The notes beneath the pieces were generated by a model that was given only the letters and a program-made list of their open reading frames with translations, did no database searches and was not told where the DNA came from. DNA of 10,695 nt from Candidatus Acetothermia bacterium (GTDB taxonomy: Bacteria > Bipolaricaulota > Bipolaricaulia > Bipolaricaulales > Bipolaricaulaceae), in NCBI GenBank assembly GCA_003551325.1, contig PUMK01000052.1:1-10695 (forward strand), given 5' to 3'. The stretch's first letter is position 1, and every line of letters begins with the position of its first letter. The position numbers and the translations under genes were made by a program. Positions 1 to 6,387 of the stretch are shown in pieces.

Positions 1-368
1 GGTGCGCCGTCAGAAGCCGGAGGTGTGTAGTCGGTGGAAGTCCGATACAGGGAAGGGTTAGCGACTCACCCTGACCCCGAGTCATGCGTCGGTACTCGCG
101 AGGGTATGGGCGAAGCGTTGACAGGGGCAGATGCGAGCCGGGTATTGAGCCGTGAAATCACCGATACTTCAGGGTGCCCCCGTTGTCAGGCTGTGCGAGG
201 GGCAACACTGGGCGCACCGCTAGCGCGAGGTGCGTTCCCGGACCCTGCGCGGTCAGAGACCCCGAGCGAACATCGAAGCACACCTTGCGGAAGACGGGAG
301 GTCCCGTGGTCGGCCGTTGGAGATGGTCTGACGGTCCGCACCGTGAATCCCAAGGGAGCACGACGGTG

Positions 369-1847
369 ATGAACGGCCACGGGAAGTCGGACCGTCCCAT
401 ACTACCGAGGAAGCTTCCGAACGAGGGCGGTGGTGCGCCACTGTTTGAGGAGGAAGTGGAGGGAAGGGGACGGGCCAAGGGGAATCCGGTCCAGCAAACC
501 AGGGACCGTACGCAGAGGCGGGAGCCCCTGCAACATGCGCTGGAGCGGATACGGCAGGCAGCAGACGGGGATAGCGAGGCGCAGTTCACCGCACTGTGGC
601 ACCACGTGTACAACGTCGATCGACTGCGGGAGGCGTTCCTGAGTCTGAAAAGGGGAAGCGCCCCCGGAGTGGACGAGGTAACGTGGAAGGGGTACGCCGA
701 GGATCTGGAGGAGAATCTGAAGGATCTTTCGGCGAGGCTCAAGCGCGGTGCGTACCGAGCAAAGCCGGTCCGTCGGGTGCACATCCCCAAGCGGGATGGC
801 AGACAGCGGGAGATCGGGGTCACGGCGCTGGAGGATAAGATCGTCCAGCGAGCGACCGTGGAAGTGCTCAACGCTGTATACGAGGTCGACTTCCTTGGGT
901 TCTCCTACGGGTCCCGGCCGGGGCGCAGTGCGCATAACGCGCTGGATGCGCTGTCGGTGGGGATCTCGAGGAAGAAGGTGAACTGGATCCTCGACGCCGA
1001 CATTCGTGGGTTCTTCGATACCATCGACCACGAGTGGCTGGTGAAGTTCGTCGAGCATCGGATCGCGGACAAGCGCGTGGTCAGGCACATCAGAAAGTGG
1101 TTGAAAGCTGGCGTACTGGAGGACGGGAAGTACACGGTGAAGGAAGAGGGGACCCCGCAAGGGGCAAGTGTCAGCCCCCTGATGGCTAACGTCTACCTTC
1201 ACTACGTGTTCGACTTGTGGATCCAGTGGTGGCGGAAGCAGAGAGCGCAAGGCGACGTCATTGTGGTGCGTTATCTGGATGACTGTGTTGTCGGCTTCCA
1301 ATACCGAAAAGATGCCGAGCGGTTCCTGCGTGAACTACGGGAGAGGCTCTCGAAGTTCAACCTTGAACTGCATCCCGGGAAGACCCGGTTGATCGAGTTC
1401 GGTCGCTTTGCAGTGGCGAACCGCGAGCGCCGGGGGAAGGGGAAACCTGAGACATTCGACTTTCTGGGGCTGACACATATCTGTGGCAGAACCAGGAACG
1501 GCAAGTTTCAGGTGGTGCGGCAGACGAAGGTCGAGCGGATGCGCGGTAAGCTCAAAGAGCTAAAAGGTGAGCTCAAGCGGCGCATGCATCTTCCCGTGCC
1601 TGTAGTAGGCCAGTGGCTGACGTCCGTCGTCGTGGGGCACTACCGATACTACGGGGTGCCAGGTAACCAACACGCGCTGAAGCAGTTTCGCTTCCAGGTG
1701 GGCCGGCTGTGGTACCGTTCGCTGAGGCGGAGGAGCCAGAGAAGTCGTGTCACTTGGGAACGGATGCGGCCGCTTATTCGACGGTGGCTGCCCAGTCCGC
1801 GGATCATGCATCCTTACCCCAATCAGCGCCTGTACGTCTTTACCTGA
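369..1847 (+). CDS. ltrA: Group II intron reverse transcriptase/maturase (LtrA-like)
   Basis: Multifunctional intron-encoded protein, 492 aa, which helps fold and splice the intron RNA and reverse-transcribes it during retrohoming. Seen: RT motifs in order, including SYGSRPGRSAHNAL, DADIRGFFDTIDH, EGTPQGASVSPLMANVY, the catalytic RYLDD (residues 301-305), and LHPGKTRLIEFGR. A basic maturase (X) domain follows, with GHYRYYGVPGN and a C-terminal HPYPNQRLYVFT. No HNH endonuclease domain or cysteine pairs follow, so it looks endonuclease-minus; such introns are thought to use other primers, for example at replication forks. Start: AAGGGAG at 352-358 precedes ATG 369; GTG 366 is also possible. The reading frame is open further upstream but that is ribozyme sequence. 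The TGA stop lies just before domain V. Odd: the second catalytic-loop residue is Leu rather than Ala (YLDD for YADD), and SYGS replaces the usual SYGF. Identity is certain; activity is not shown. Confidence 0.95.
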   Translation: MNGHGKSDRPILPRKLPNEGGGAPLFEEEVEGRGRAKGNPVQQTRDRTQRREPLQHALERIRQAADGDSEAQFTALWHHVYNVDRLREAFLSLKRGSAPGVDEVTWKGYAEDLEENLKDLSARLKRGAYRAKPVRRVHIPKRDGRQREIGVTALEDKIVQRATVEVLNAVYEVDFLGFSYGSRPGRSAHNALDALSVGISRKKVNWILDADIRGFFDTIDHEWLVKFVEHRIADKRVVRHIRKWLKAGVLEDGKYTVKEEGTPQGASVSPLMANVYLHYVFDLWIQWWRKQRAQGDVIVVRYLDDCVVGFQYRKDAERFLRELRERLSKFNLELHPGKTRLIEFGRFAVANRERRGKGKPETFDFLGLTHICGRTRNGKFQVVRQTKVERMRGKLKELKGELKRRMHLPVPVVGQWLTSVVVGHYRYYGVPGNQHALKQFRFQVGRLWYRSLRRRSQRSRVTWERMRPLIRRWLPSPRIMHPYPNQRLYVFT

Positions 1848-1852
1848 GGCAA

Positions 1853-1885
1853 GAGCCCAGTGCGCTCGCCGCGCTCGCTGGGATC
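1853..1885 (+). ncRNA. Group II intron domain V (catalytic hairpin)
   Basis: Seen: GAGCCCAG (1853-1860) pairs with CTGGGATC (1878-1885), with one G-A mismatch in the AGC triad; U1861 can pair with G1877. A two-nt bulge (UC, 1875-1876) follows, then a GCGC/GCGC upper stem (1862-1865 and 1871-1874) capped by the loop UCGCC. This reproduces the domain V layout of a long lower helix, two-nt bulge and short upper helix, at 33 nt against the usual 34. It lacks a GNRA tetraloop. Location just after the maturase stop is as expected. The fold was paired by hand. Confidence 0.75.
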
Positions 1886-1925
1886 TGTGCGGGGGGCGCC
1901 GGGTAACCGGCGTCCCTACCGCGAC
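1886..1925 (+). ncRNA. Group II intron domain VI and 3' splice site
   Basis: Seen: a GC-rich hairpin in which GCGCCGG and CCGGCGTC close on a short GTAA loop, with GCGG pairing to CCGC at the base. An unpaired A at 1918 (in CCCTACC) is the likely lariat branch point, 7 nt from the end at 1925 (…GCGAC). This sets the right boundary of the element. Confidence 0.75.
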
Positions 1926-2141
1926 GCCATGTGCCACATGCCACAGCTTATCGACGCACCCGCTCACGGCGAGATTGCTCCAGGATACCCGTCGGAGCAA
2001 TGCCCAGCCCACGCCATGAACTGTGGGACCACCGTCGGGCGATATTCACACGGGCTGCTAGTCAACGTTCATGCTGGGCGCACAAGGAAGAGGGGGCGCG
2101 TGACCTCGCCCCCCGCTTCTTGTTGTTCAACACACCTCAGG
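1926..2141. other. Intergenic 3' exon of the intron, no gene recognised
   Basis: Several frames are open here, including one continuous with the intron's 3' end, but none has a convincing ribosome binding site, and I recognise no protein family. The stretch ends in the hairpin at 2088-2121. It is best read as an intergenic target site, in line with the habit of many bacterial group II introns of inserting outside genes. Confidence 0.5.
2088..2121 (-). terminator. Strong hairpin, probable (bidirectional) terminator
   Basis: GGGGGCG (2092-2098) pairs with CGCCCCC (2107-2113) around an 8-nt loop, extended outward by AAG (2088-2090) with CTT (2116-2118). On the minus strand it lies 24 nt past the stop of the small ORF at 2142 and is followed by a pyrimidine-rich CTCTTCCTTG. 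On the plus strand it is followed by CTTCTTGTTGTT. Neither tail is a perfect U-run. Confidence 0.55.
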
Positions 2142-2192
2142 CTACTTCGCCTTCGGCTTGTTCGGGGCCTTGGGCTTCTTCGGTCCACCCAT
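2142..2192 (-). CDS. Possible small Lys/Pro-rich peptide
   Basis: Not a recognised family. Reading leftward from ATG at 2192-2190 gives MGGPKKPKAPNKPKAK, 16 residues, with six lysines and four prolines, ending at TAG (2144-2142). A good ribosome binding site (GGGAGGGG) lies 7 nt upstream of this ATG. The same frame stays open to another ATG at 2282-2280, which would give a 46-residue Arg/Lys-rich protein, preceded by the weaker GGAAAGG. A terminator-like hairpin follows the stop, so the unit has start signal, frame and terminator. The lysines all use AAG and the composition is low complexity, so chance cannot be excluded. If real, it could be a nucleic-acid- or ribosome-binding peptide, or simply the tail of the 46-residue form. 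Confidence 0.4.
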   Translation of the reverse strand: MGGPKKPKAPNKPKAK

Positions 2193-2358
2193 GGCTGGTC
2201 CCCTCCCTGCCAGGCGTTCTCTGCCCAGCAAGCGGAGCGTAGGGCGCGGCCCCCCAAAGGTCAAGAGGCGGCGTGAGGACATTTGTCGCACCTTTCCGTG
2301 GGGAATTCCGCCGTTCACGATGCCGCATCATTCCCAATGCGAAGGGAGCGACCCGACA

Positions 2359-2377
2359 TGCCCCAATCGGCGGGGCA
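2359..2377 (-). terminator. Hairpin just downstream of hypF
   Basis: TGCCCC (2359-2364) pairs with GGGGCA (2372-2377) around a 7-nt loop, starting 9 nt past the hypF stop. No U-run follows on the minus strand, so it may be a weak or factor-assisted terminator or merely a stabilising 3' hairpin. Confidence 0.35.
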
Positions 2378-2385
2378 CGGGGAAC

Positions 2386-4638
2386 CTAACGATCCAAGCG
2401 CGTGTCCGACGAGCGCCAGGCAATAGCCGCCAACTGACCAAAGGCCAGACCGCCGTCACCGGGCGGTACCTTGCGATGCGCGATAAAGCGCAGGCCTGCT
2501 TGTTCCACTTCACGCCGCACCGCCCAGGCAACGGCGTCGTTCACCGCCACGCCACCGGTAAGACCGACCACAGGCACACCCTGAACCCGTGCAGCTTCGA
2601 TCGCCATGCACGCCAAGCCCTGTCCCAAAGCTTGTTGCGCCGTCGCCGCAAGGTCGGCTACGCTCACGCCCTTGTTCCGAAGTCCGGCGAGTTGGCGGAA
2701 GAGGTCGACCGTGTCCAGGAGCTCCCGGCCGGATCCCAACCCCCGGGTGATCGGAACTTCGTGTGGCCGACCCGCAGCGGCCACGGCCTCCAAGCGCATG
2801 GCCGGTTCGCCCTCGTAGGTCCTCGTTGCGCACAGCCCAAGCCAAGCGGCCACCGCATCCAGGAACCGCCCCGCGCTCGTGGTCGGCGGCGTGTTCACAC
2901 CCGCCTGAAGCTGAAAGCGTACGGCTTCCCGTTCATCGGCACCTAGGCCAGAACCGGCAAGGTCGCGTCCCGCAGCGGCAAGGTACGAAGCCGCCATCCG
3001 TCCGGGCCGCCGGGCCGCGAGGTCACCTCCCGGTAGGGGAACCTCCATCAGCGAACCCGTCCGCTCCCACCTGCCGTCCTTCCATGCGATGATCTCGCCG
3101 CCCCACGCCCCCCCATCGTCCCCGTACCCGTAACCGTCGACGGCCACACCCACAAGCTCGTGCACTCCCCACTCCGCCGCCAACCCCGCCACATGGGCCA
3201 CGTGGTGCTGAACGGGAACCGCATCGCCCAGTTCACCGGCCAGGCGGACGGTGTTGAACCCTGGATGGAGGTCGCAGATCACCTGAATCGGCGCGGGAAC
3301 CCCGGCAATACGCCTCAGGTGGGCGATCGCCTCCTCCAGGAAGTCCAAGGTCTCCAGATGATCGGTATCACCGATGTGCTGGGAGAGGTGTACCTTGCCC
3401 TTGTGGTAGAGGGCGAAGGCCACGTTGAGCTCTCCCCCAAGGGCAAGAAGCGGCGCTTCCCCGAGGTCGACCGGGATCGGTTCGGGGACCCACCCCCGGG
3501 AGCGCCGCAGGAACACCGGCGTACCGCCGGCCATGCGCATCACCGAGTCATCGCACCGGGCCACGATACGGCGGTCATGAAGAAGCACACCGTCGACCAC
3601 GTCCCCGAGGTCGCGCAGGATCTCCTCCTCGGTAACAGCCATGGGCAATCCGGGGTAGTTGCCGCTTGTCATCACGAGCGGCGCATCAACACGTTTCAGG
3701 AGAAGGTGATGAAGCCCCGTATAGGGGAGCATCACACCCACGGTGTGCAGTCCCGGCGCCACCGCGGGAGCGAGCGCCCCCGGCTTCAACCGCACCGCCA
3801 CGATCGGACGACGCGCAGAGCGAAGCAGCGCCCATTCCTCGTTGAGCGGCTCACAGAACGCTTCCAACGTTTCGGGCAGGGCCATCACCGCCATCGGCTG
3901 CCCCGGCCGTGCCAGACGCCGTCGGAGTTCGGCGACGGCATCCACATCGGTGGCCCGGCATGCCAGGTGCGTGCCCCCGATCCCCTTCACCGCAACGATC
4001 TTCCCCGCGCGGAGCGCTTCGACTGCGCCCGCCAGCGGCGAGCCTTCGGGGGTGTCCCCCGCCTCCGTATACGACAGACGAGGCCCGCAGTCGGGGCAGG
4101 CGATGGTCTGGGCATGGTACCGGCGATCGAGAGGATCCTTGTAGGCGCGAGCGCACGCCGGACACATGGGGAAGTCCTCCATCGACGTGGCCGGCCGATC
4201 GTAGGGAAGCCCTTCGATCACCGTGAACCGAGGGCCGCAGTCTGTGCAGCTCGTGGCCCAGTAATCGCAATACCGGCTCTCAGGGTTCTCGATATCGTGG
4301 AGGCATGGGTCGCAGGTGGCGACATCCGGAGGGAGCGTTCCTCCCCCACTTCCATCCCCCGCAGAAGGGATGATGGAGAAGGCCGTCTCCCCGTTGGGCG
4401 CGATGGCCTCGACGAGCACAGTCTCGATCGCCGCAAGGGGCGGTGCTTCTTCCCGAAGCGCCACCACAAAGCCCTCCACAGCCCCGGCTTCTCCCTCAAC
4501 CTCGATCTCCACACCCGCGTCCCCGAGGTTCCTCACATGACCGGCGAGACCGCGCCCTACCGCGATCCGATACACAAACGGGCGGAAACCGACGCCCTGA
4601 ACTGTGCCGTTAACCCTGATCCATAGCCGTTTTCCCAT
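2386..4638 (-). CDS. hypF: Carbamoyltransferase HypF, [NiFe]-hydrogenase maturation
   Basis: HypF hydrolyses carbamoyl phosphate, forms carbamoyl-adenylate with ATP, and transfers the carbamoyl group to the C-terminal Cys of HypE. This is the first step in making the cyanide ligands of the NiFe centre, in the cytoplasm. Seen, in 750 aa (normal family length): an N-terminal acylphosphatase domain with VQGVGFRPF (Arg19) and Asn37. Two zinc-finger units follow, with CxxC pairs at 109/112, 131/134, 159/162 and 181/184, each pair 18 residues apart. Next is a YrdC-like domain with KGIGGTHL and SGNYPGLPM, then a Kae1-like domain with HHVAH, DGYGYGDDG and a C-terminal HRKVPPGDGG. All motifs look intact. 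Start: ATG 4638 puts the acylphosphatase motif at the usual distance; the frame is open upstream but that part has no family features. There is no clear Shine-Dalgarno, and a perfect TATAAT sits 10 nt before the ATG. It diverges from alr. Confidence 0.95.
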   Translation of the reverse strand: MGKRLWIRVNGTVQGVGFRPFVYRIAVGRGLAGHVRNLGDAGVEIEVEGEAGAVEGFVVALREEAPPLAAIETVLVEAIAPNGETAFSIIPSAGDGSGGGTLPPDVATCDPCLHDIENPESRYCDYWATSCTDCGPRFTVIEGLPYDRPATSMEDFPMCPACARAYKDPLDRRYHAQTIACPDCGPRLSYTEAGDTPEGSPLAGAVEALRAGKIVAVKGIGGTHLACRATDVDAVAELRRRLARPGQPMAVMALPETLEAFCEPLNEEWALLRSARRPIVAVRLKPGALAPAVAPGLHTVGVMLPYTGLHHLLLKRVDAPLVMTSGNYPGLPMAVTEEEILRDLGDVVDGVLLHDRRIVARCDDSVMRMAGGTPVFLRRSRGWVPEPIPVDLGEAPLLALGGELNVAFALYHKGKVHLSQHIGDTDHLETLDFLEEAIAHLRRIAGVPAPIQVICDLHPGFNTVRLAGELGDAVPVQHHVAHVAGLAAEWGVHELVGVAVDGYGYGDDGGAWGGEIIAWKDGRWERTGSLMEVPLPGGDLAARRPGRMAASYLAAAGRDLAGSGLGADEREAVRFQLQAGVNTPPTTSAGRFLDAVAAWLGLCATRTYEGEPAMRLEAVAAAGRPHEVPITRGLGSGRELLDTVDLFRQLAGLRNKGVSVADLAATAQQALGQGLACMAIEAARVQGVPVVGLTGGVAVNDAVAWAVRREVEQAGLRFIAHRKVPPGDGGLAFGQLAAIAWRSSDTRLDR

Positions 4639-4648
4639 GAGCCCACGG

Positions 4649-4654
4649 ATTATA
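4649..4654 (-). promoter_or_regulatory. Candidate -10 box of hypF, near-leaderless
   Basis: A perfect TATAAT on the minus strand ends 10 nt before the hypF ATG, so transcription would begin within about 0-4 nt of the start codon. No good -35 is seen at 16-18 nt. The lack of a Shine-Dalgarno before hypF agrees with a leaderless or very short leader mRNA. Inference from position only. Confidence 0.45.
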
Positions 4655-4736
4655 CGCCACGCTCCCCTCATCGCTCCCCGTATCCAGCACCCCCGCCGCA
4701 CAGGATGCATGTCCTTGTCCTCAGTGACGCTGGCGG

Positions 4737-4765
4737 TTGCCCCCGGTGTACCGCGGGACGCTAAT
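4737..4765 (+). promoter_or_regulatory. Weak candidate promoter of alr
   Basis: TTGCCC (4737-4742), a 17-nt spacer and GCTAAT (4760-4765), four of six matches to each consensus hexamer. It would start transcription almost at the alr ATG (4774), yet a GGGAG ribosome site lies at 4768-4772, so the two readings conflict and the true promoter may be further upstream. Confidence 0.25.
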
Positions 4766-4773
4766 AGGGAGCC

Positions 4774-5940
4774 ATGGTCTCGGCCGAAATCGACGTGCGT
4801 GTGTTGAAGGCGAACTTCGAGCGCTTGCGAGCCCGGATACCCGAGGGCTGCGCCATCATGGCCGTGGTGAAGGAGGATGCCTACGGCCACGGTCTCGTCC
4901 GCACCGCACGCGCGGGTGCCGGTTTCGTGGATTGGTTTGGCGTGGCCAGCGCCGCCGAAGGGCGAGCCCTGCGACGGGCTGGCCTCGATCAGGAGGTTTT
5001 CATCATGCTGCCTCCGGTCGGGCGAGCCATGATCGAGGCCATCCGCGAAGGCTTCCACATTCCCGTCGGTGATATGGGCATGCTCGAGGAGATCCCCACG
5101 GCCGCCCGACGGGCCCGCCGTCCGGCACGTGTGCACCTCGAGGTGGACACGGGTATGGGTCGTTTCGGGCTCCTCCCGGAGGAAGCTGAGCGCGCTCTTG
5201 GTCGCCTATCGGGCGACCGTCTGCTGGAGCTTGTCGGCGTGTACTCCCACCTCTCCTCGGCTCACGCCCCGGCCCACGACGACGTGGCGTTCACGCGGGC
5301 CCAGGTGTGGTGGTTCCGGAAGCTCCTCGAGACGTGGACGATCGATGGCGAGCGGGTGCCGTGGCGCCACCTGGCGAACTCCGCAGCCGCTCTGGCCTTC
5401 CACGAGGGTACGGCCCCGCCCCTCAACATGGTGCGTGTGGGCATCGCCATCTACGGATACCCGGACGTCCCTTGCCAACCACCCCTTGACGTTGAGCCGG
5501 CGGCGCGGGTGTGGACACGCATTGCCGCCGTGCGCACCCTGCCCAGCGGGTGGCCTGTAGGGTACGAACGCCGTTATGTAACCGCAGAACCCCGCCGGGT
5601 GGCCATCCTCACCGCGGGGTACGGAGATGGGCTGAGACCTGAGTTCGGTCGGGTGGCGATCCACGAGCAGGAGGTCCCGCTGCTTGGGAAGCTGGGCATG
5701 GACACCGTCGCCGCGGACATCACCGGTCTTTCGAACGTGCGCCGGGGAGACGAAGCCGTGCTGTTCGGCCCAGGCGTCAACGGCCTTGAGCCTCGGGTCT
5801 GCCCGCTTCTCGTGCCGGTGCTCCTTTCGGCGCGTCGGACGTGGGTGGGGACGGTCCGCACTCAGACAGCTCATCCACGCTCAACGACACCGCAGCGAGT
5901 TCCTTCCCCTCCACAATATCCACACGCGCTCCACAGCTAG
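4774..5940 (+). CDS. alr: Alanine racemase
   Basis: PLP-dependent enzyme interconverting L- and D-alanine for peptidoglycan synthesis, cytoplasmic. Seen, in 388 aa: PLP lysine Lys33 in VVKEDAYGHG, HLEVDTGMGRFG with Arg130, Arg221 in MVRVGIAIYG (expected to contact the PLP ring nitrogen), catalytic Tyr283 in AGYGDG, and MD at 309-310 in LLGKLGMD. The N-terminal TIM-barrel and C-terminal beta domain are both present. Start: ATG 4774 with GGGAG a few bases upstream. Odd points: the residue usually a (often carbamylated) Lys in HLKVDTGM is Glu123; the end of the beta domain after GDEAVLFGPG is poorly conserved and seems about ten residues short; and the last 27 or so residues (from about 361) are low-complexity sequence lying antisense to hypA. 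The 3' end overlaps hypA by 164 bp. A frameshift near 5770 is possible but the other frames do not restore a better family tail. Confidence 0.9.
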   Translation: MVSAEIDVRVLKANFERLRARIPEGCAIMAVVKEDAYGHGLVRTARAGAGFVDWFGVASAAEGRALRRAGLDQEVFIMLPPVGRAMIEAIREGFHIPVGDMGMLEEIPTAARRARRPARVHLEVDTGMGRFGLLPEEAERALGRLSGDRLLELVGVYSHLSSAHAPAHDDVAFTRAQVWWFRKLLETWTIDGERVPWRHLANSAAALAFHEGTAPPLNMVRVGIAIYGYPDVPCQPPLDVEPAARVWTRIAAVRTLPSGWPVGYERRYVTAEPRRVAILTAGYGDGLRPEFGRVAIHEQEVPLLGKLGMDTVAADITGLSNVRRGDEAVLFGPGVNGLEPRVCPLLVPVLLSARRTWVGTVRTQTAHPRSTTPQRVPSPPQYPHALHS

Positions 5941-6244
5941 GACATGCCAACGACGGAATGTTCATGTGCCATGCCTCTTCAGGAGCCAGCCGCTCCGCAG
6001 CACCATCGTAGGAACAGCTGCGGCAACGCACCCGGGTGCGCACAACCTCGAACGCGAGCTCCGACCCGCGAAGCGGCGTGTCCTCGCTGAGAATGCGCCA
6101 CGCTTCCTTGATCGCCTCCTCGGAGAGGATCACGAGCTCACCTTTGCGAACATGCACGGTACGCACCATCCCATCGACCGGGTGCGTGCGCAGGTGCTCA
6201 ACAAGCGCCTCCAGAAGTCCGTATGCCAGGGAATACTCGTGCAT
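5777..6244 (-). CDS. hypA: Hydrogenase nickel incorporation protein HypA
   Basis: Nickel metallochaperone that works with HypB to deliver Ni to the hydrogenase large subunit. Seen, in 155 aa: N-terminal MHEYSLAYGLLEAL with the Ni-binding His2, then a zinc-binding domain with CRSC (74-77) and CPSC (101-104). The family normally ends close to the VSLSVDE motif (residue 125); here 30 further Pro/Ala/Gly-rich residues follow. That tail is exactly the part lying antisense to the alr 3' end and is probably read-through to the first available stop (TGA at 5779-5777). Start: ATG 6244 gives the invariant MHE. No Shine-Dalgarno is visible, but a TACACT box ends 6 nt before the ATG. It is convergent with alr, on the same strand as hypF but separated from it by alr, so the two are not one simple operon. 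Confidence 0.92.
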   Translation of the reverse strand: MHEYSLAYGLLEALVEHLRTHPVDGMVRTVHVRKGELVILSEEAIKEAWRILSEDTPLRGSELAFEVVRTRVRCRSCSYDGAAERLAPEEAWHMNIPSLACPSCGARVDIVEGKELAAVSLSVDELSECGPSPPTSDAPKGAPAREAGRPEAQGR

Positions 6245-6250
6245 ACAACC

Positions 6251-6256
6251 AGTGTA
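6251..6256 (-). promoter_or_regulatory. Candidate leaderless -10 box of hypA
   Basis: TACACT (form TANNNT) on the minus strand, separated by 6 nt from the hypA ATG. This is the spacing seen for leaderless genes in several bacterial lineages. No Shine-Dalgarno is present between box and ATG. No clear -35 is seen. Confidence 0.4.
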
Positions 6257-6344
6257 CGAACCGGGGTCAGGTCGTGCACGATCACAGCCCTTGCTGGGAG
6301 GCGGGTCGCCTCACCCCAGCGAAACCCTTTACCCACCGGGTGTG

Positions 6345-6350
6345 TAGAAT
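6345..6350 (+). promoter_or_regulatory. Candidate -10 box of the DUF1573/rhodanese gene pair
   Basis: TAGAAT, five of six matches to consensus, would start transcription near 6357 and leave a leader of about 30 nt. That leader contains AAGGAGG (6372-6378), 9 nt before the GTG start at 6388. The TTTACC at 6328 is too close (11 nt) to serve as its -35, so the -35 is unassigned. Confidence 0.4.
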
Positions 6351-6387
6351 ATCATGGAGCGATCGGTAACCAAGGAGGTCGGTACGC

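Larger units (their letters stand above)
2..1925 (+). mobile_element. Group II intron with intron-encoded reverse transcriptase
   Basis: A self-splicing retroelement. Seen: the 5' boundary GTGCG at 2-6 matches the group II consensus GUGYG. A structured leader of about 365 nt precedes the ORF, an RT/maturase ORF sits where domain IV is expected, and domain V-like (1853-1885) and domain VI-like (1886-1925) hairpins follow. The bulged adenosine at 1918 lies 7 nt before a 3' end of AC at 1924-1925, as expected for the branch point. GTGCGCC at 2-8 is complementary to GGCGCAC at 211-217, which may or may not be a real helix. The left exon lies outside the window apart from at most one base, so EBS-IBS pairing cannot be tested. 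The 3' end is well supported; the 5' end rests on the consensus alone. The 3' exon begins GCCATGTGCC and shows no recognisable interrupted gene. Confidence 0.85.

Noticed and set aside
174..368. Upstream extension of the RT frame from GTG 174
   Set aside because: This stretch is intron ribozyme sequence; the ribosome site at 352-358 and family N-terminus (MNGHGKSDRP) point to ATG 369.
402..1301. Long minus-strand open frame opposite the reverse transcriptase (299 codons)
   Set aside because: It is antisense to a protein with clear RT motifs, has no recognisable family features, and is the kind of open frame common in GC-rich DNA.
1860..2276. Plus-strand frame running out of the intron into the 3' flank (138 codons)
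   Set aside because: It starts inside domain V, crosses a terminator hairpin, and shows no family or ribosome site.
3160..4626. Long plus-strand open frame (488 codons) opposite hypF
   Set aside because: It mirrors HypF coding sequence; the translation is His/Arg/Pro-rich without domains, while the minus strand holds all HypF motifs.
4639..5136. Upstream extension of the hypF frame, which would add 166 residues
   Set aside because: HypF proteins begin a few residues before VQGVGFRPF. The extension overlaps the start of alr on the other strand and shows no domain.
5206..5874. Minus-strand frame opposite alr (222 codons)
   Set aside because: It is antisense to the well-conserved alanine racemase motifs and has no domain of its own.
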